Of a DNA stretch of 64,000 nucleotides, positions 54,246 to 61,941 are shown in pieces (position 1 is the stretch's first letter; every line of letters starts with the position of its first letter). The stretch is taken from contig NZ_CP108352.1 of assembly GCF_036237275.1 (NCBI RefSeq), forward strand, positions 6,882,001 through 6,946,000. The letters are read 5' to 3'. The DNA is from Streptomyces sp. NBC_01353. GTDB lineage: Bacteria > Actinomycetota > Actinomycetes > Streptomycetales > Streptomycetaceae. The notes under the pieces are model-generated. The model worked only from the letters and a program-made list of their open reading frames with translations. It was not told the origin of the DNA and did no database searches. The position numbers and the translations under genes are program-made.

Positions 54246-55388
54246 ATGAAGATCACGGCTCGGGGACTCAACCGCTCCACGTTGGCACGTCAGTTGCTGC
54301 TGCGGCGCGAGAAGCTCGGCGCTGCCGAAGCGGTACGACGGGTGGTCGCGCTCCAGGCCCAGCAGCCCGCGTCGCCGTATCTCGCGCTGTGGAACAGGAC
54401 CGCCGCGTTCGACCCGTCCGACCTCGACGGCGCCTTCGCCGACGGGACGGTCGTCAAGTCGACTCTCATGCGGATCACCCTCCACGCTGTGCACGCCGAC
54501 GACTACCGGCCCTTTCGGGAGGCGGTGCATCCGCTGCTGAGGTCCGGGAGGCTCGGCGACCGCTTCACGGCGTCGGGTCTGACCCCGGCGGACGCCGACG
54601 CGCTCGTTCCGGAACTGCTGGCCTTCGCCGACCGGCCCCGGTCCAACGCGGAGTACGAGGCATGGATCGAGCAACGGGTGGGGGCCGCACCGAAGTCGGG
54701 GGCCTGGTGGGGGCTGCGGCACTACACGCCGCTGCTGCACGCGCCCACGACGGCGCCGTGGTCGTTCGGGGAGCGCCCCGCGTATGTCGCTCCCCCCGAC
54801 CCGCCGGCGCCGCCGGAGCCGGAGGTGTCGGACGCGGCCCTGCGGACGCTGGTCCTGCGCTATCTCGAAGGGTTCGGGCCCGCGTCGGTGGCGGACGTGG
54901 CGCAGTTCGGGCTGGTCCAGCGGGCCAGGGTCAGGAAGGCGCTGGGCGTACTGGCCGACGAGCTCGAGCGGTGCCAAGGGCCGGACGGCGAGGAACTGTT
55001 CGACGTGCCGGGCGCATTGCACCCGGACGAGGACACGCCCGCGCCGGCGCGGCTGATGGCCATGTGGGACAGCACCCTGCTGGCCTACGCCGACCGTGGG
55101 CGGGTCATCCCGTCCGAGTACCGCACGGAGGTGATCCGCAGAAACGGGGACGTGCTGCCGACCTTGCTGGTCGACGGATACGTGGCCGGGGTGTGGCGCC
55201 CGATGGAGGGCGGGATCGAGGCGACCGCGTTCCAGGACCTGCCGGACCAGGTCTGGGAGGAACTGGCGGAGGAGGCCCGCTCGCTGGTGGCCTTCCTCTC
55301 CGACCGCGAGCCGGAGGTGTACCGCCGCTACGGCCACTGGTGGAGCAAGCTGCCGCATGCGGAGACCCGGCTGCTGCCCGGGCCGTGA
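54246..55388 (+). CDS. AlkZ-like winged-helix DNA glycosylase family protein
   Basis: A 380-residue member of the HTH_42/AlkZ family of winged-helix proteins, which includes DNA glycosylases that remove alkylated or cross-linked bases. The catalytic QxQ motif of the family is at Gln37-Ala38-Gln39 (VVALQAQQP). Family members protect some antibiotic producers from their own DNA-alkylating products. ATG at 54246, 14 bp after the P450 stop, with no obvious promoter between, so the two are probably cotranscribed. Which lesion it repairs is unknown. Confidence 0.8.
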   Translation: MKITARGLNRSTLARQLLLRREKLGAAEAVRRVVALQAQQPASPYLALWNRTAAFDPSDLDGAFADGTVVKSTLMRITLHAVHADDYRPFREAVHPLLRSGRLGDRFTASGLTPADADALVPELLAFADRPRSNAEYEAWIEQRVGAAPKSGAWWGLRHYTPLLHAPTTAPWSFGERPAYVAPPDPPAPPEPEVSDAALRTLVLRYLEGFGPASVADVAQFGLVQRARVRKALGVLADELERCQGPDGEELFDVPGALHPDEDTPAPARLMAMWDSTLLAYADRGRVIPSEYRTEVIRRNGDVLPTLLVDGYVAGVWRPMEGGIEATAFQDLPDQVWEELAEEARSLVAFLSDREPEVYRRYGHWWSKLPHAETRLLPGP

Positions 55389-55403
55389 GGTGGGGGGCGC
55401 CGG

Positions 55404-56348
55404 TCAGCTCCGGGGCGTGGGGCGGCGCGGGGCGCTCAGTTGGGTTGCCAGGGTCCGCAGGTCCTCGGCGCGTAGGACGTTGCCGAAGCCAGGGAGGGGG
55501 ACGTGGAGGGGGGATGTCCAGCGGGTGGGGATGGCCGAGGGGCCGTACACCGCGCCGGCGAGGGTGCCCGTGACGGCTGCCACGGTGTCCGTGTCGCCGC
55601 CCAGGTCGATCGCCGCGGCGACGGCCGCCTCGAACGAGTCCGTCGTTCGCAGGGCCCAGACCGCGGAGCCCAGACAGGTCCAGACCGCGCCGTTGAACTC
55701 GGTGGCGTCGTCCGGGTGCCAGTCGGGGGCGAGGACCGTCGACCAGCGGTCCCGGTGGGGCGCGGCGACGGAGGCGAGCGTGGCGGGCAGGGCCGCGAGC
55801 GGATCCTCGCCGTCGAGGGCGGCGCGGACGAGGTCGTGGAGGATCGCCGTACCCTCCCAGGCGGCGCCGTCGCCGTGGGTGAGGGCCGTGATGCGGCGGG
55901 CGGCGTCCATCGTGGCCTCGTGACCCGCCGTCGCGAAGTAGACCGCCGACGTCGACGCCCGCATCAAGGAACCGTTGCCCGCCGCGCGGCCGTTGACCTG
56001 GAAGTGGAGTGCGGCTGCGGTGTCCCACGGGTCGCCGCTGCTGAGGACGGACTCGGTCTGGAGGCCGATGTCCTTCGGTTCGGCGGCCGCCCAGCGGCGG
56101 AACCGGTCGAAGACGTCCGGCAGGTCGAGCCCGCCTTGGTCGAGGAGCGACTCCCCGACCAGGACGGCCATCTGCGTGTCGTCGGTGGCCTCGCCCGGGT
56201 CCCAGCCGCCGCCCCCGCACATCTCCCCGACGCCGTCGGGGAAGCGTTCCCGGAAGATCCCCGGCAGCCTGAACTCGAAGGGGGCGCCCAGCGCGTCCCC
56301 CACCGCGGAGCCGAGTACGGCGCCGACGGCACGGTCAGTCGTTCGCAT
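55404..56348 (-). CDS. ADP-ribosylglycohydrolase family protein
   Basis: A 314-residue DraG/ARH-type metallohydrolase that removes ADP-ribose from proteins or other acceptors. The two metal-binding motifs are intact: GEATDDTQMAVLVGESLL (Thr-Asp-Asp) and AIDLGGDTDTVAAVTG (Gly-Gly-Asp-Thr-Asp). The N-terminus VGAVLGSAVGDALGAPFEF is typical. ATG at 56348. It converges with the AlkZ-like gene (15-bp gap) and follows two membrane-protein genes on the same strand by 9 bp. The substrate is not identifiable. Confidence 0.9.
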   Translation of the reverse strand: MRTTDRAVGAVLGSAVGDALGAPFEFRLPGIFRERFPDGVGEMCGGGGWDPGEATDDTQMAVLVGESLLDQGGLDLPDVFDRFRRWAAAEPKDIGLQTESVLSSGDPWDTAAALHFQVNGRAAGNGSLMRASTSAVYFATAGHEATMDAARRITALTHGDGAAWEGTAILHDLVRAALDGEDPLAALPATLASVAAPHRDRWSTVLAPDWHPDDATEFNGAVWTCLGSAVWALRTTDSFEAAVAAAIDLGGDTDTVAAVTGTLAGAVYGPSAIPTRWTSPLHVPLPGFGNVLRAEDLRTLATQLSAPRRPTPRS

Positions 56349-56357
56349 CCCGGCAGC

Positions 56358-56795
56358 CTAGGCGGCATCTCGCACGGGAAGTGGCTTCTTCCCAGCCCGG
56401 AGTGCCAGGAAGAGCAGCAGCCCGAAGGGGGACAGCAGGATCGTCAGGATCATCAACGGGCCCATCAGCAGGGGCGAGAGGCCCAGCCTGCGCGCCTCGC
56501 GGTACATCCACTGGCCGAGCAGGAGGTCCCAGGCGATGACCTGCGCCCAGATCGCTCCGGCACCGTTCGCCAGCGCCGTGAGGTCCCGGAAGGTGTCGAG
56601 GTCGGGGCTGCTGACGGCCGCCCACAGTTCCGGGAGGACCGGGAGCGCCAGCGCGAGGTAGACCGCCAGGATCGGCACGACGGTCAGCGGCGAGGCCGCG
56701 AGCCGTTCCGTGCCACGCCACCCCGGCGCGAAGATCATCAGCAGCCAGACGGGCGACGCGAGGAAGAAGGAGAGCTCGAAGAGGAAGCCGGTCAT
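56358..56795 (-). CDS. ABA4-like (DUF4281) membrane protein
   Basis: A 145-residue protein with four transmembrane helices (MTGFLFELSFFLASPVWLLM; VVPILAVYLALALPVL; DLTALANGAGAIWAQVIAWDL; PLLMGPLMILTILLSPFGLL). The pattern WAQVIAWDLLLGQWMYREA matches the ABA4-like family. ATG at 56795 has AAGGAG upstream; a longer frame going back to 57788 is an alternative-frame reading of the upstream gene. Its start overlaps the upstream stop by 4 bp (ATGA). Function unknown in bacteria. Confidence 0.82.
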   Translation of the reverse strand: MTGFLFELSFFLASPVWLLMIFAPGWRGTERLAASPLTVVPILAVYLALALPVLPELWAAVSSPDLDTFRDLTALANGAGAIWAQVIAWDLLLGQWMYREARRLGLSPLLMGPLMILTILLSPFGLLLFLALRAGKKPLPVRDAA

Positions 56796-57757
56796 GACGT
56801 GAACTCCTTGGCGGTGAGCGTGGTTTCGGCGCGGGCCGGGGTTCGCAGGGCCACCCATGTCGCCACGGCGCCGACGAGTGCGAGCGCGCCGGCCGCGGCG
56901 AGCGTCGTGCCGTCGGGATCCAACAGCGCCTGACCGCGCAACGCCTGCCAGGTGACGAGGGCGAACACCGCCGCGTACGTCCCCGACACCACCAGCGTCA
57001 GGCGCAACCGCACCCGCTCGTCGCGCAGCCGGGCGAAGCGCGGGGCGAGCGCGACCAGGGCGAGCAGCAGGAGCGGGATCACCTGCAGGGCGTGCATCCC
57101 GAAGAAGTGGGCGATGCGCAGATCGCCGCCGGTCGTGGACCAGCCGGTCACGGGCATGGAGGGCCCGCCGTCCGGGACGCCGACGCTGTGCGCGCCGACG
57201 ATCGCCGCGTCGTCCCCGGCCGCGAGTTGTTCGGGGGTCGGCTGCACCATCAGGAAGCCGACCGCGGCTCCCGCGAGGGCGATCAGGGAGCCGAGGCGTA
57301 CGGCCCAGGCGGTGGCGCGGTCCAGGATCCGGGCGCGCAGCAGCAGGATCGCGATGACCAGGGCGGCCAGCCACAGGACGACGACCGTGAGGCCCATCGC
57401 CTGGAAGACGGCGGCGTCGAAGGCGGTCTCGTTGTTGAAGTGGCTCTGCTTGCCGCGGATCACCTGCGTGGTGATCAGCACCATCTCGCCTGCGCTCGCC
57501 GCGGCCAGGACGGTGCCGGCCCACCAGCCGACGCGTCGGCCGCGCGGGAGCAGGGTGAGCATCCAGGCGAGCGTCATGCAGTACGCGACGAACGAGACCG
57601 CGAACTTGAACGGCTTGGTCCAGATGGGTGCGCCGACCAGGATCCGGTCGTCGAGGACCAGACCGCCGACCGAGACCAGGGCGAGTAACACCATGGAGGC
57701 GGAGAACCAGACGAGTGGGCGATGCAGGTCGCGGACCTGCGGCAACGATGAGGACAT
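56792..57757 (-). CDS. Multi-pass membrane protein of unknown function
   Basis: A 321-residue protein with about eight predicted transmembrane helices. The segments GAPIWTKPFKFAVSFVAYCMTLAWML, TTQVIRGKQSHFNNETAFDAA and RIAHFFGMHALQVIPLLLLAL contain several buried polar and His residues, which may be functional. ATG at 57757. It is the first gene of a membrane-protein pair that also leads towards the ADP-ribosylglycohydrolase gene. It is divergent from the MerR regulator, with a multi-part palindrome between, so control by that regulator is likely. Confidence 0.8.
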   Translation of the reverse strand: MSSSLPQVRDLHRPLVWFSASMVLLALVSVGGLVLDDRILVGAPIWTKPFKFAVSFVAYCMTLAWMLTLLPRGRRVGWWAGTVLAAASAGEMVLITTQVIRGKQSHFNNETAFDAAVFQAMGLTVVVLWLAALVIAILLLRARILDRATAWAVRLGSLIALAGAAVGFLMVQPTPEQLAAGDDAAIVGAHSVGVPDGGPSMPVTGWSTTGGDLRIAHFFGMHALQVIPLLLLALVALAPRFARLRDERVRLRLTLVVSGTYAAVFALVTWQALRGQALLDPDGTTLAAAGALALVGAVATWVALRTPARAETTLTAKEFTS

Positions 57758-57774
57758 GGGTACCCCCGTGAGTT

Positions 57775-57818
57775 ATAGATAGTGGCACTTGCTGCTATCT
57801 GATAGCGCCACTATCTAT
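57775..57818. promoter_or_regulatory. Multi-half-site MerR operator between divergent genes
   Basis: Outer arms ATAGATAGTGGC (57775-57786) and GCCACTATCTAT (57807-57818) are perfect inverse complements. A second perfect palindrome, GCTATC-T-GATAGC, sits between them at 57794-57806. Four GATAG half sites are packed in 44 bp. TTGCTG (57789-57794) and TATCTA (57812-57817), 17 bp apart, form a merR-direction promoter that the sites cover. The region is the 114-bp gap between divergent genes. Confidence 0.7.
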
Positions 57819-57871
57819 GATGGAGGGATCGGCTGACAAGGCCGGGGCAAGATCGGGAAGGTGAACGCAGA

Positions 57872-58504
57872 GTGCGCATCGGAGAGTTGAGCCGTAGGAC
57901 CGGGGTGTCCGTGCCGACGATCAAGTACTACGTACGGGAAGGGCTGTTGCCGGCCGGGCAGTTGACGAGCCCGAACCAGGCCTCGTACGACGAGACGCAC
58001 GAGCGGCGCCTTCGTCTGGTCCGGGCGCTGCTGGACGTCGGGGGGCTCTCGGTCGCGGCGATCCGCGACGTGATCGCGGCGGTCGAGGACCCGGACCGCT
58101 CGGTGCACAAGCTGCTCGGCGCGGCCGCGGACCGGGTGGTGCCGCGCTATACCGAGGAGCCGGGGGAGGGCGTCGGCGACGCCCGGAAGACGGTGGCGGA
58201 GCTGATCGCGCGGCGCGGCTGGCGCGTGCACGCGGGCAATCCGGCGGCGGACGCGCTGGCGGTGGCCCTGGCAGCGCTGGACGCGGTGGGGCACGGGGAT
58301 TTCGCGGAGGTGCTCGACGCGTACGCGGAGGCGGCGGAGCAGGTGGCGCGGGCGGACCTGGAGTACGTGGCGCGGAACGTGGAGCGCGAGGACCTGGTGG
58401 AGAGCGTGGTGGTGGGAACGGTGCTGGGGGACGCGGTGTTCGGGGCGATGCGTCGGCTGGCGCACGTGGACGCGTCGGTGCGGGTCTTCGGCGACGGGGA
58501 GTGA
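57872..58504 (+). CDS. MerR-family transcriptional regulator
   Basis: A 210-residue regulator. The N-terminal MerR winged helix-turn-helix is RIGELSRRTGVSVPTIKYYVREGLL, followed by the dimerisation helix (RLRLVRALLDVGGLSVAAIRDVIAAVED) and a helical C-terminal effector domain. There are no Cys residues of the metal-sensing type, so it probably binds an organic ligand. GTG at 57872 has GGGAAGGTG upstream. It is divergent from two membrane-protein genes and probably controls them and itself through the palindromes between. Confidence 0.9.
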   Translation: MRIGELSRRTGVSVPTIKYYVREGLLPAGQLTSPNQASYDETHERRLRLVRALLDVGGLSVAAIRDVIAAVEDPDRSVHKLLGAAADRVVPRYTEEPGEGVGDARKTVAELIARRGWRVHAGNPAADALAVALAALDAVGHGDFAEVLDAYAEAAEQVARADLEYVARNVEREDLVESVVVGTVLGDAVFGAMRRLAHVDASVRVFGDGE

Positions 58505-58726
58505 CCCTGCGGCATCTCAGGGCCTCGGCCCCGGGGCCGGCCTTGCGGGTGCGGCGCCTGGGTGGGGGCAGGCCCCCGGCGTCAACGGAGCTTGACGGAC
58601 GCGCCTGCCCCGTGGGTTGTGCCCCACCCTCCCCCAGACTTCGTCCGGGCCCCACCGCCCTCCGAAACTGCTCACAAGGGGGAGGGAAGGGCGTCCACGT
58701 CGGCGCCGAGCCGTCCGCCCCCGCTG
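58505..58726. other. Structured gap between merR and the siderophore-interacting gene
   Basis: No gene seen. It holds a nested inverted repeat (58565-58572 with 58604-58611, and inner GTCAA/TTGAC at 58581-58585 and 58592-58596) that may terminate merR, plus copy 2 of the extragenic palindrome (58631-58649). The genes on both sides converge here. Confidence 0.5.
58631..58649. repeat. Extragenic palindrome, copy 2
   Basis: CCCCCAGAC-TTC-GTCCGGG, the same design as at 48785-48805. Confidence 0.5.
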
Positions 58727-59563
58727 TCAGTTCTCCTGTTCGCGTTCCACCTGGTCGTTCCAGTCGCGCTTGATCGCGCGCCAGGCCTCGTCCGTCTTGC
58801 CCAGGCGCCAGTAGCCAGAGATCGACAGGCGTTCGCGCGGCACGTCGCGCTCCAGGCGCAGGTGGCGGCGGAGGTCCTTCACGAAGCCCGCCTCGCCGTG
58901 GACGAAGGCCTGGACGTCGCCCGCCGGGAAGTCCAGGTCCTTCACCGCCTGCAGCAGGGCCTCGCCCGTCGGGCGGTCGCCCCGGTGGAGCCAGGTCACC
59001 TCGACGCCCGCGACCGTCGCGAACTTCTGCTCCTCCGTCGCGTCCGCGACCTCCAGGAACGCGTGCACCGTCGAGCCCTCCGGCAGCCGCTCCAGGGCCA
59101 CCGCGATCGCCGGCAGCGCGCTCTCGTCGCCCACCAGAAGGTGCCAGTCCGCCGCCGGGTCCGGCGCGTAACCGCCGCCGGGACCCAGGAAGCGCATCGT
59201 CTCGCCCGCCTGCGCCCGCGCCGCCCACGGCCCCGCCAGGCCCTCGTCGCCGTGGACCACGAAATCGACGGTCAGCTCGCGGTGGTCCGGGTCCCAGCTC
59301 CGTACCGTGTACGTCCGGGTGGTGGGCCACTGCTCGCGCGGGAACTCCGCGCGGATCCGTTCCATGTCGAACGGCTCCGGATAGCTCACGCCCTCCGGCG
59401 CGAACAGCAGCTTCACGTAGTGATCGGTGTGCTCGCCCAGCTCGAACGCATCGAGGCCGTTCCCGCCGAGCACCACCCGCACCATGTGCGGCGTGATCCG
59501 CTCCGTGTGCAACACCTCTGCCTCGTGGGCCTTCGGTGCCTTGCGCGCCGGCTGCTCTGCCAC
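58727..59563 (-). CDS. Siderophore-interacting protein (FAD-dependent ferric reductase family)
   Basis: A 278-residue cytosolic flavoprotein of the SIP/ViuB family, which releases iron from ferric siderophores by reduction. The FAD-binding site is in REQWPTTRTYTVRSWD (Arg-x-Tyr-Thr), and the conserved HLLVGDESALPAIAVALERL and the C-terminal SGYWRLGKTDEAWR are present. GTG at 59563. A DmdR/IdeR-type iron box lies just upstream, so expression is probably released when iron is low. It is monocistronic. Confidence 0.92.
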   Translation of the reverse strand: MAEQPARKAPKAHEAEVLHTERITPHMVRVVLGGNGLDAFELGEHTDHYVKLLFAPEGVSYPEPFDMERIRAEFPREQWPTTRTYTVRSWDPDHRELTVDFVVHGDEGLAGPWAARAQAGETMRFLGPGGGYAPDPAADWHLLVGDESALPAIAVALERLPEGSTVHAFLEVADATEEQKFATVAGVEVTWLHRGDRPTGEALLQAVKDLDFPAGDVQAFVHGEAGFVKDLRRHLRLERDVPRERLSISGYWRLGKTDEAWRAIKRDWNDQVEREQEN

Positions 59564-59587
59564 GACGGTCTCCCCTGATTCTGCGAA

Positions 59588-59607
59588 CTTAGGTATGCCT
59601 AAGCTAG
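59588..59607. promoter_or_regulatory. Iron box (DmdR/IdeR type)
   Basis: CTTAGGTATGCCTAAG is a perfect 6+6 palindrome with a 4-bp centre. As a 19-mer, TTAGGTATGCCTAAGCTAG matches the consensus TTAGGTTAGGCTAACCTAA at 14 of 19 positions. It lies 25 bp upstream of the siderophore-interacting gene start. Confidence 0.75.
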
Positions 59608-59636
59608 CATCCCGGCGATCCAGGGCCCATAAGGCC

Positions 59637-60557
59637 TCAGCGCGCCAGCACTGGCAACAGCCTGCCGACCGCCCCGCCCAGACCCCACCGCGTCACCAGC
59701 GCCGCCAGTGCCTCCGGGTCCCTCGGCTCGCTCGGCAGGGCCGGGTCGAAGTCCGGCAGCGGTACGTCGCCGGCCACCTCGACGACCTTCGGGGCCACGT
59801 CCAGATAGGAGGCCGCCTCCACGATCCCGCGCCGCTTGGCCGGGGTCAGCTTCGACGTGCGGTCCACGGCCGCCGCGCGCACGCCCGCCAGATCGCCGTA
59901 CTCCGTGATCAGCTGCGCGGCCGTCTTCTCGCCGATGCCCTTCACCCCGGGCAGCCCGTCGCTGGCATCACCGCGCAGCGCCGCGAAGTCGGCGTACTGG
60001 TCGGCCCGCACCCCGTACTTCGTACGGATGAGTTCGCCGTCGACCAGATCGCAGTCGCCGACGCCCTTGCGCGGGTACAGCACCCGCACGCCGCGCTCGT
60101 CGTCCACCAGTTGGAAAAGGTCCCGGTCGCCCGTGACGATGTCCACCGGCCCCTTGGCCTGCCCGGCCAGTGTCCCGATGACGTCGTCCGCCTCGTAGCC
60201 CGCCACTCCGACCCGGGCGATGCCGAGGGCGTCCAGGGCGGCCTCGATCACCGGCACCTGCGGGGCGAGCGTGTCGGGCACCTCCTCCTCGTCCGGCCCC
60301 GTCTCGGTCTCCACGGCGACGCGGTGGGCCTTGTACGAGGGGATCAGGTCCACCCGCCACTGGGGCCGCCAGTCGGCGTCCATGCAGGCGACGAGGTCGT
60401 CGGGGTGGTGGTCCTGGACGAGCCGGGTGATGAAGTCGAGCAGGCCGCGCACGGCGTTGACCGGCGTGCCGTCCGGGGCCCGGACCGAGTCCGGCACACC
60501 GAAGTACGCGCGGAAGTAGAGAGAGGCGGTGTCGAGGAGCATCAGGCGTCGCGTCAC
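59637..60557 (-). CDS. 5'-3' exonuclease
   Basis: A 306-residue PIN/FEN-type flap nuclease like the exonuclease domain of DNA polymerase I, but free-standing. Metal-binding residues lie in LMLLDTASLYFRAYF, ACMDADWRP, GYEADDVIGTLA and IVTGDRDLFQLV. The helix-3-turn-helix is DGLPGVKGIGEKTAAQLI. GTG at 60557 (VTRRLMLLD) is chosen; further upstream reading adds a basic tail. CATGAT lies 6 nt before the start, which fits a leaderless transcript. It processes 5' flaps and RNA primers in replication and repair. In mycobacteria a similar gene also lies near helY. Confidence 0.9.
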   Translation of the reverse strand: MTRRLMLLDTASLYFRAYFGVPDSVRAPDGTPVNAVRGLLDFITRLVQDHHPDDLVACMDADWRPQWRVDLIPSYKAHRVAVETETGPDEEEVPDTLAPQVPVIEAALDALGIARVGVAGYEADDVIGTLAGQAKGPVDIVTGDRDLFQLVDDERGVRVLYPRKGVGDCDLVDGELIRTKYGVRADQYADFAALRGDASDGLPGVKGIGEKTAAQLITEYGDLAGVRAAAVDRTSKLTPAKRRGIVEAASYLDVAPKVVEVAGDVPLPDFDPALPSEPRDPEALAALVTRWGLGGAVGRLLPVLAR

Positions 60558-60809
60558 ACCCCGATCATGCCGCAACCCACCGACAGCGGCCCCGAGCGAC
60601 CGCCACCTGCCCCCCACCGACACCGGCCCCGAGCGCCGAACACCCCGGTTCCAGTGACCCCCGTCACCTTCGGGTTTGCCCTGTGGAACCCCGGGCAGGC
60701 GCGGGCCCGGAGCGGACCCGGTACGGGATTCAACAACGGATCGTCGTACATCACGGGAGTCGCGGGCCGAAACCGCCCCGCTCCACGGCCCGGCTGCGGG
60801 GGATGGGGG

Positions 60810-60835
60810 TCCCCCAGGACGAAGTCCTAGGGGGA
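60810..60835. repeat. Extragenic palindrome, copy 3
   Basis: TCCCCCAGGAC-GAA-GTCCT-A-GGGGGA pairs over 11 bp with one bulge, in the leader of the betaine/proline transporter operon 33 bp before its start. It could be an attenuator or processing site. Confidence 0.55.
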
Positions 60836-60867
60836 GGGCCGTTTTCGTTTCAACGCGTGAGGTATAT

Positions 60868-61941
60868 GTGTCCAGGCTCCAGGCCGATCACCTGTACAAG
60901 GTGTTCGGCAGACGACCCGACGAAGCTGTGAAGAAGCTCGCGAACGGCGAGGACCGCGACGAACTGCGCGCGGACGGCACGACCGCCGCGGTGATCGACG
61001 CGTCCTTCACTGTCGAGCCCGGGCAGATCTTCGTGGTGATGGGTCTGTCCGGATCCGGCAAGTCCACCCTGCTGCGCATGCTCAACGGCCTGCTGGAGCC
61101 CACCGCCGGCCGTGTGCTCTACGACGGCAAGGACCTCACCGCGCTCAGCCCCCGCGACCTGCGCACCGTGCGGTCCACGAAGATCAGCATGGTCTTCCAG
61201 CACTTCGCCCTCTTCCCGCATCGCAGCGTCCTCGAGAACGCCGCGTACGGCCTGGAGGTCCAGGGCGTCCCGCGCGCCGAGCGCGAGAAGCGCGCCACCG
61301 AGGCTCTGGAGCTGTGCGGCCTCGCCGGCTGGGAGAAGTCCTGGCCCGACGAGCTCTCCGGCGGCATGCAGCAGCGTGTGGGCCTGGCCCGCGCGCTGGC
61401 CACCGACGCCGACCTGCTGCTCATGGACGAGTCGTTCAGCGCGCTCGACCCGCTGATCCGGCGCGACATGCAGGACCAGCTTCTCGAACTGCAGAAGCGA
61501 CTGAAGAAGACCATCGTCTTCATCACCCACGACCTCAACGAGGCCATGCGTCTCGGTGACCGCATCGCGGTGATGCGCGACGGCCGGATCGTCCAGCTCG
61601 GCGACGCCGAGGACATCCTGCTCCGCCCCGCCAACGACTATGTCGCCTCCTTCATCCAGGACGTCGACCGCTCCCGCGTCCTCACGGCCGCCGCCGTGAT
61701 GGCCGAGCCCGAGCACCCCACGCCGGACAGCTGCGACTGCGAGACCGTCGGACCCGACACCCTGGTCGCCGACCTGTGCGCCGTCAGCGCCCGCGTCCCG
61801 CACGCGGTGGCCGTCAAGGACACCGACGGCACCGTCCTCGGAGTCGTACCGCAGTCCCGTCTGATCGGCTTCATCGGAGACGAGCAGCGCCCGCCCGTTG
61901 CCTGCACCACCGGCGAGAAGGAGGTGGCCACCCATGCCTAG
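60868..61941 (+). CDS. Glycine betaine/proline ABC transporter ATP-binding protein
   Basis: A 357-residue OpuAA/ProV-type ATPase that powers uptake of compatible solutes under osmotic stress. Walker A is GLSGSGKST, the Q-loop MVFQHFALFPHR, the signature LSGGMQQRV, and Walker B LLLMDESFSALD. After the ATPase core, the C-terminal part keeps a CBS-like segment (HAVAVKDTDGTVLGVVPQSRL) that in OpuA senses ionic strength; only one clear CBS unit is seen. GTG at 60868 starts VSRLQADHLYKVFG. Its last 8 bases overlap the start of the fused permease gene. Confidence 0.93.
   Translation: MSRLQADHLYKVFGRRPDEAVKKLANGEDRDELRADGTTAAVIDASFTVEPGQIFVVMGLSGSGKSTLLRMLNGLLEPTAGRVLYDGKDLTALSPRDLRTVRSTKISMVFQHFALFPHRSVLENAAYGLEVQGVPRAEREKRATEALELCGLAGWEKSWPDELSGGMQQRVGLARALATDADLLLMDESFSALDPLIRRDMQDQLLELQKRLKKTIVFITHDLNEAMRLGDRIAVMRDGRIVQLGDAEDILLRPANDYVASFIQDVDRSRVLTAAAVMAEPEHPTPDSCDCETVGPDTLVADLCAVSARVPHAVAVKDTDGTVLGVVPQSRLIGFIGDEQRPPVACTTGEKEVATHA

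Noticed and set aside
57758-57871. Possible transposon ends from the inverted repeats before merR
   Set aside because: There is no transposase, and the repeats are short, nested and lie within a promoter between divergent genes, which fits operators better.
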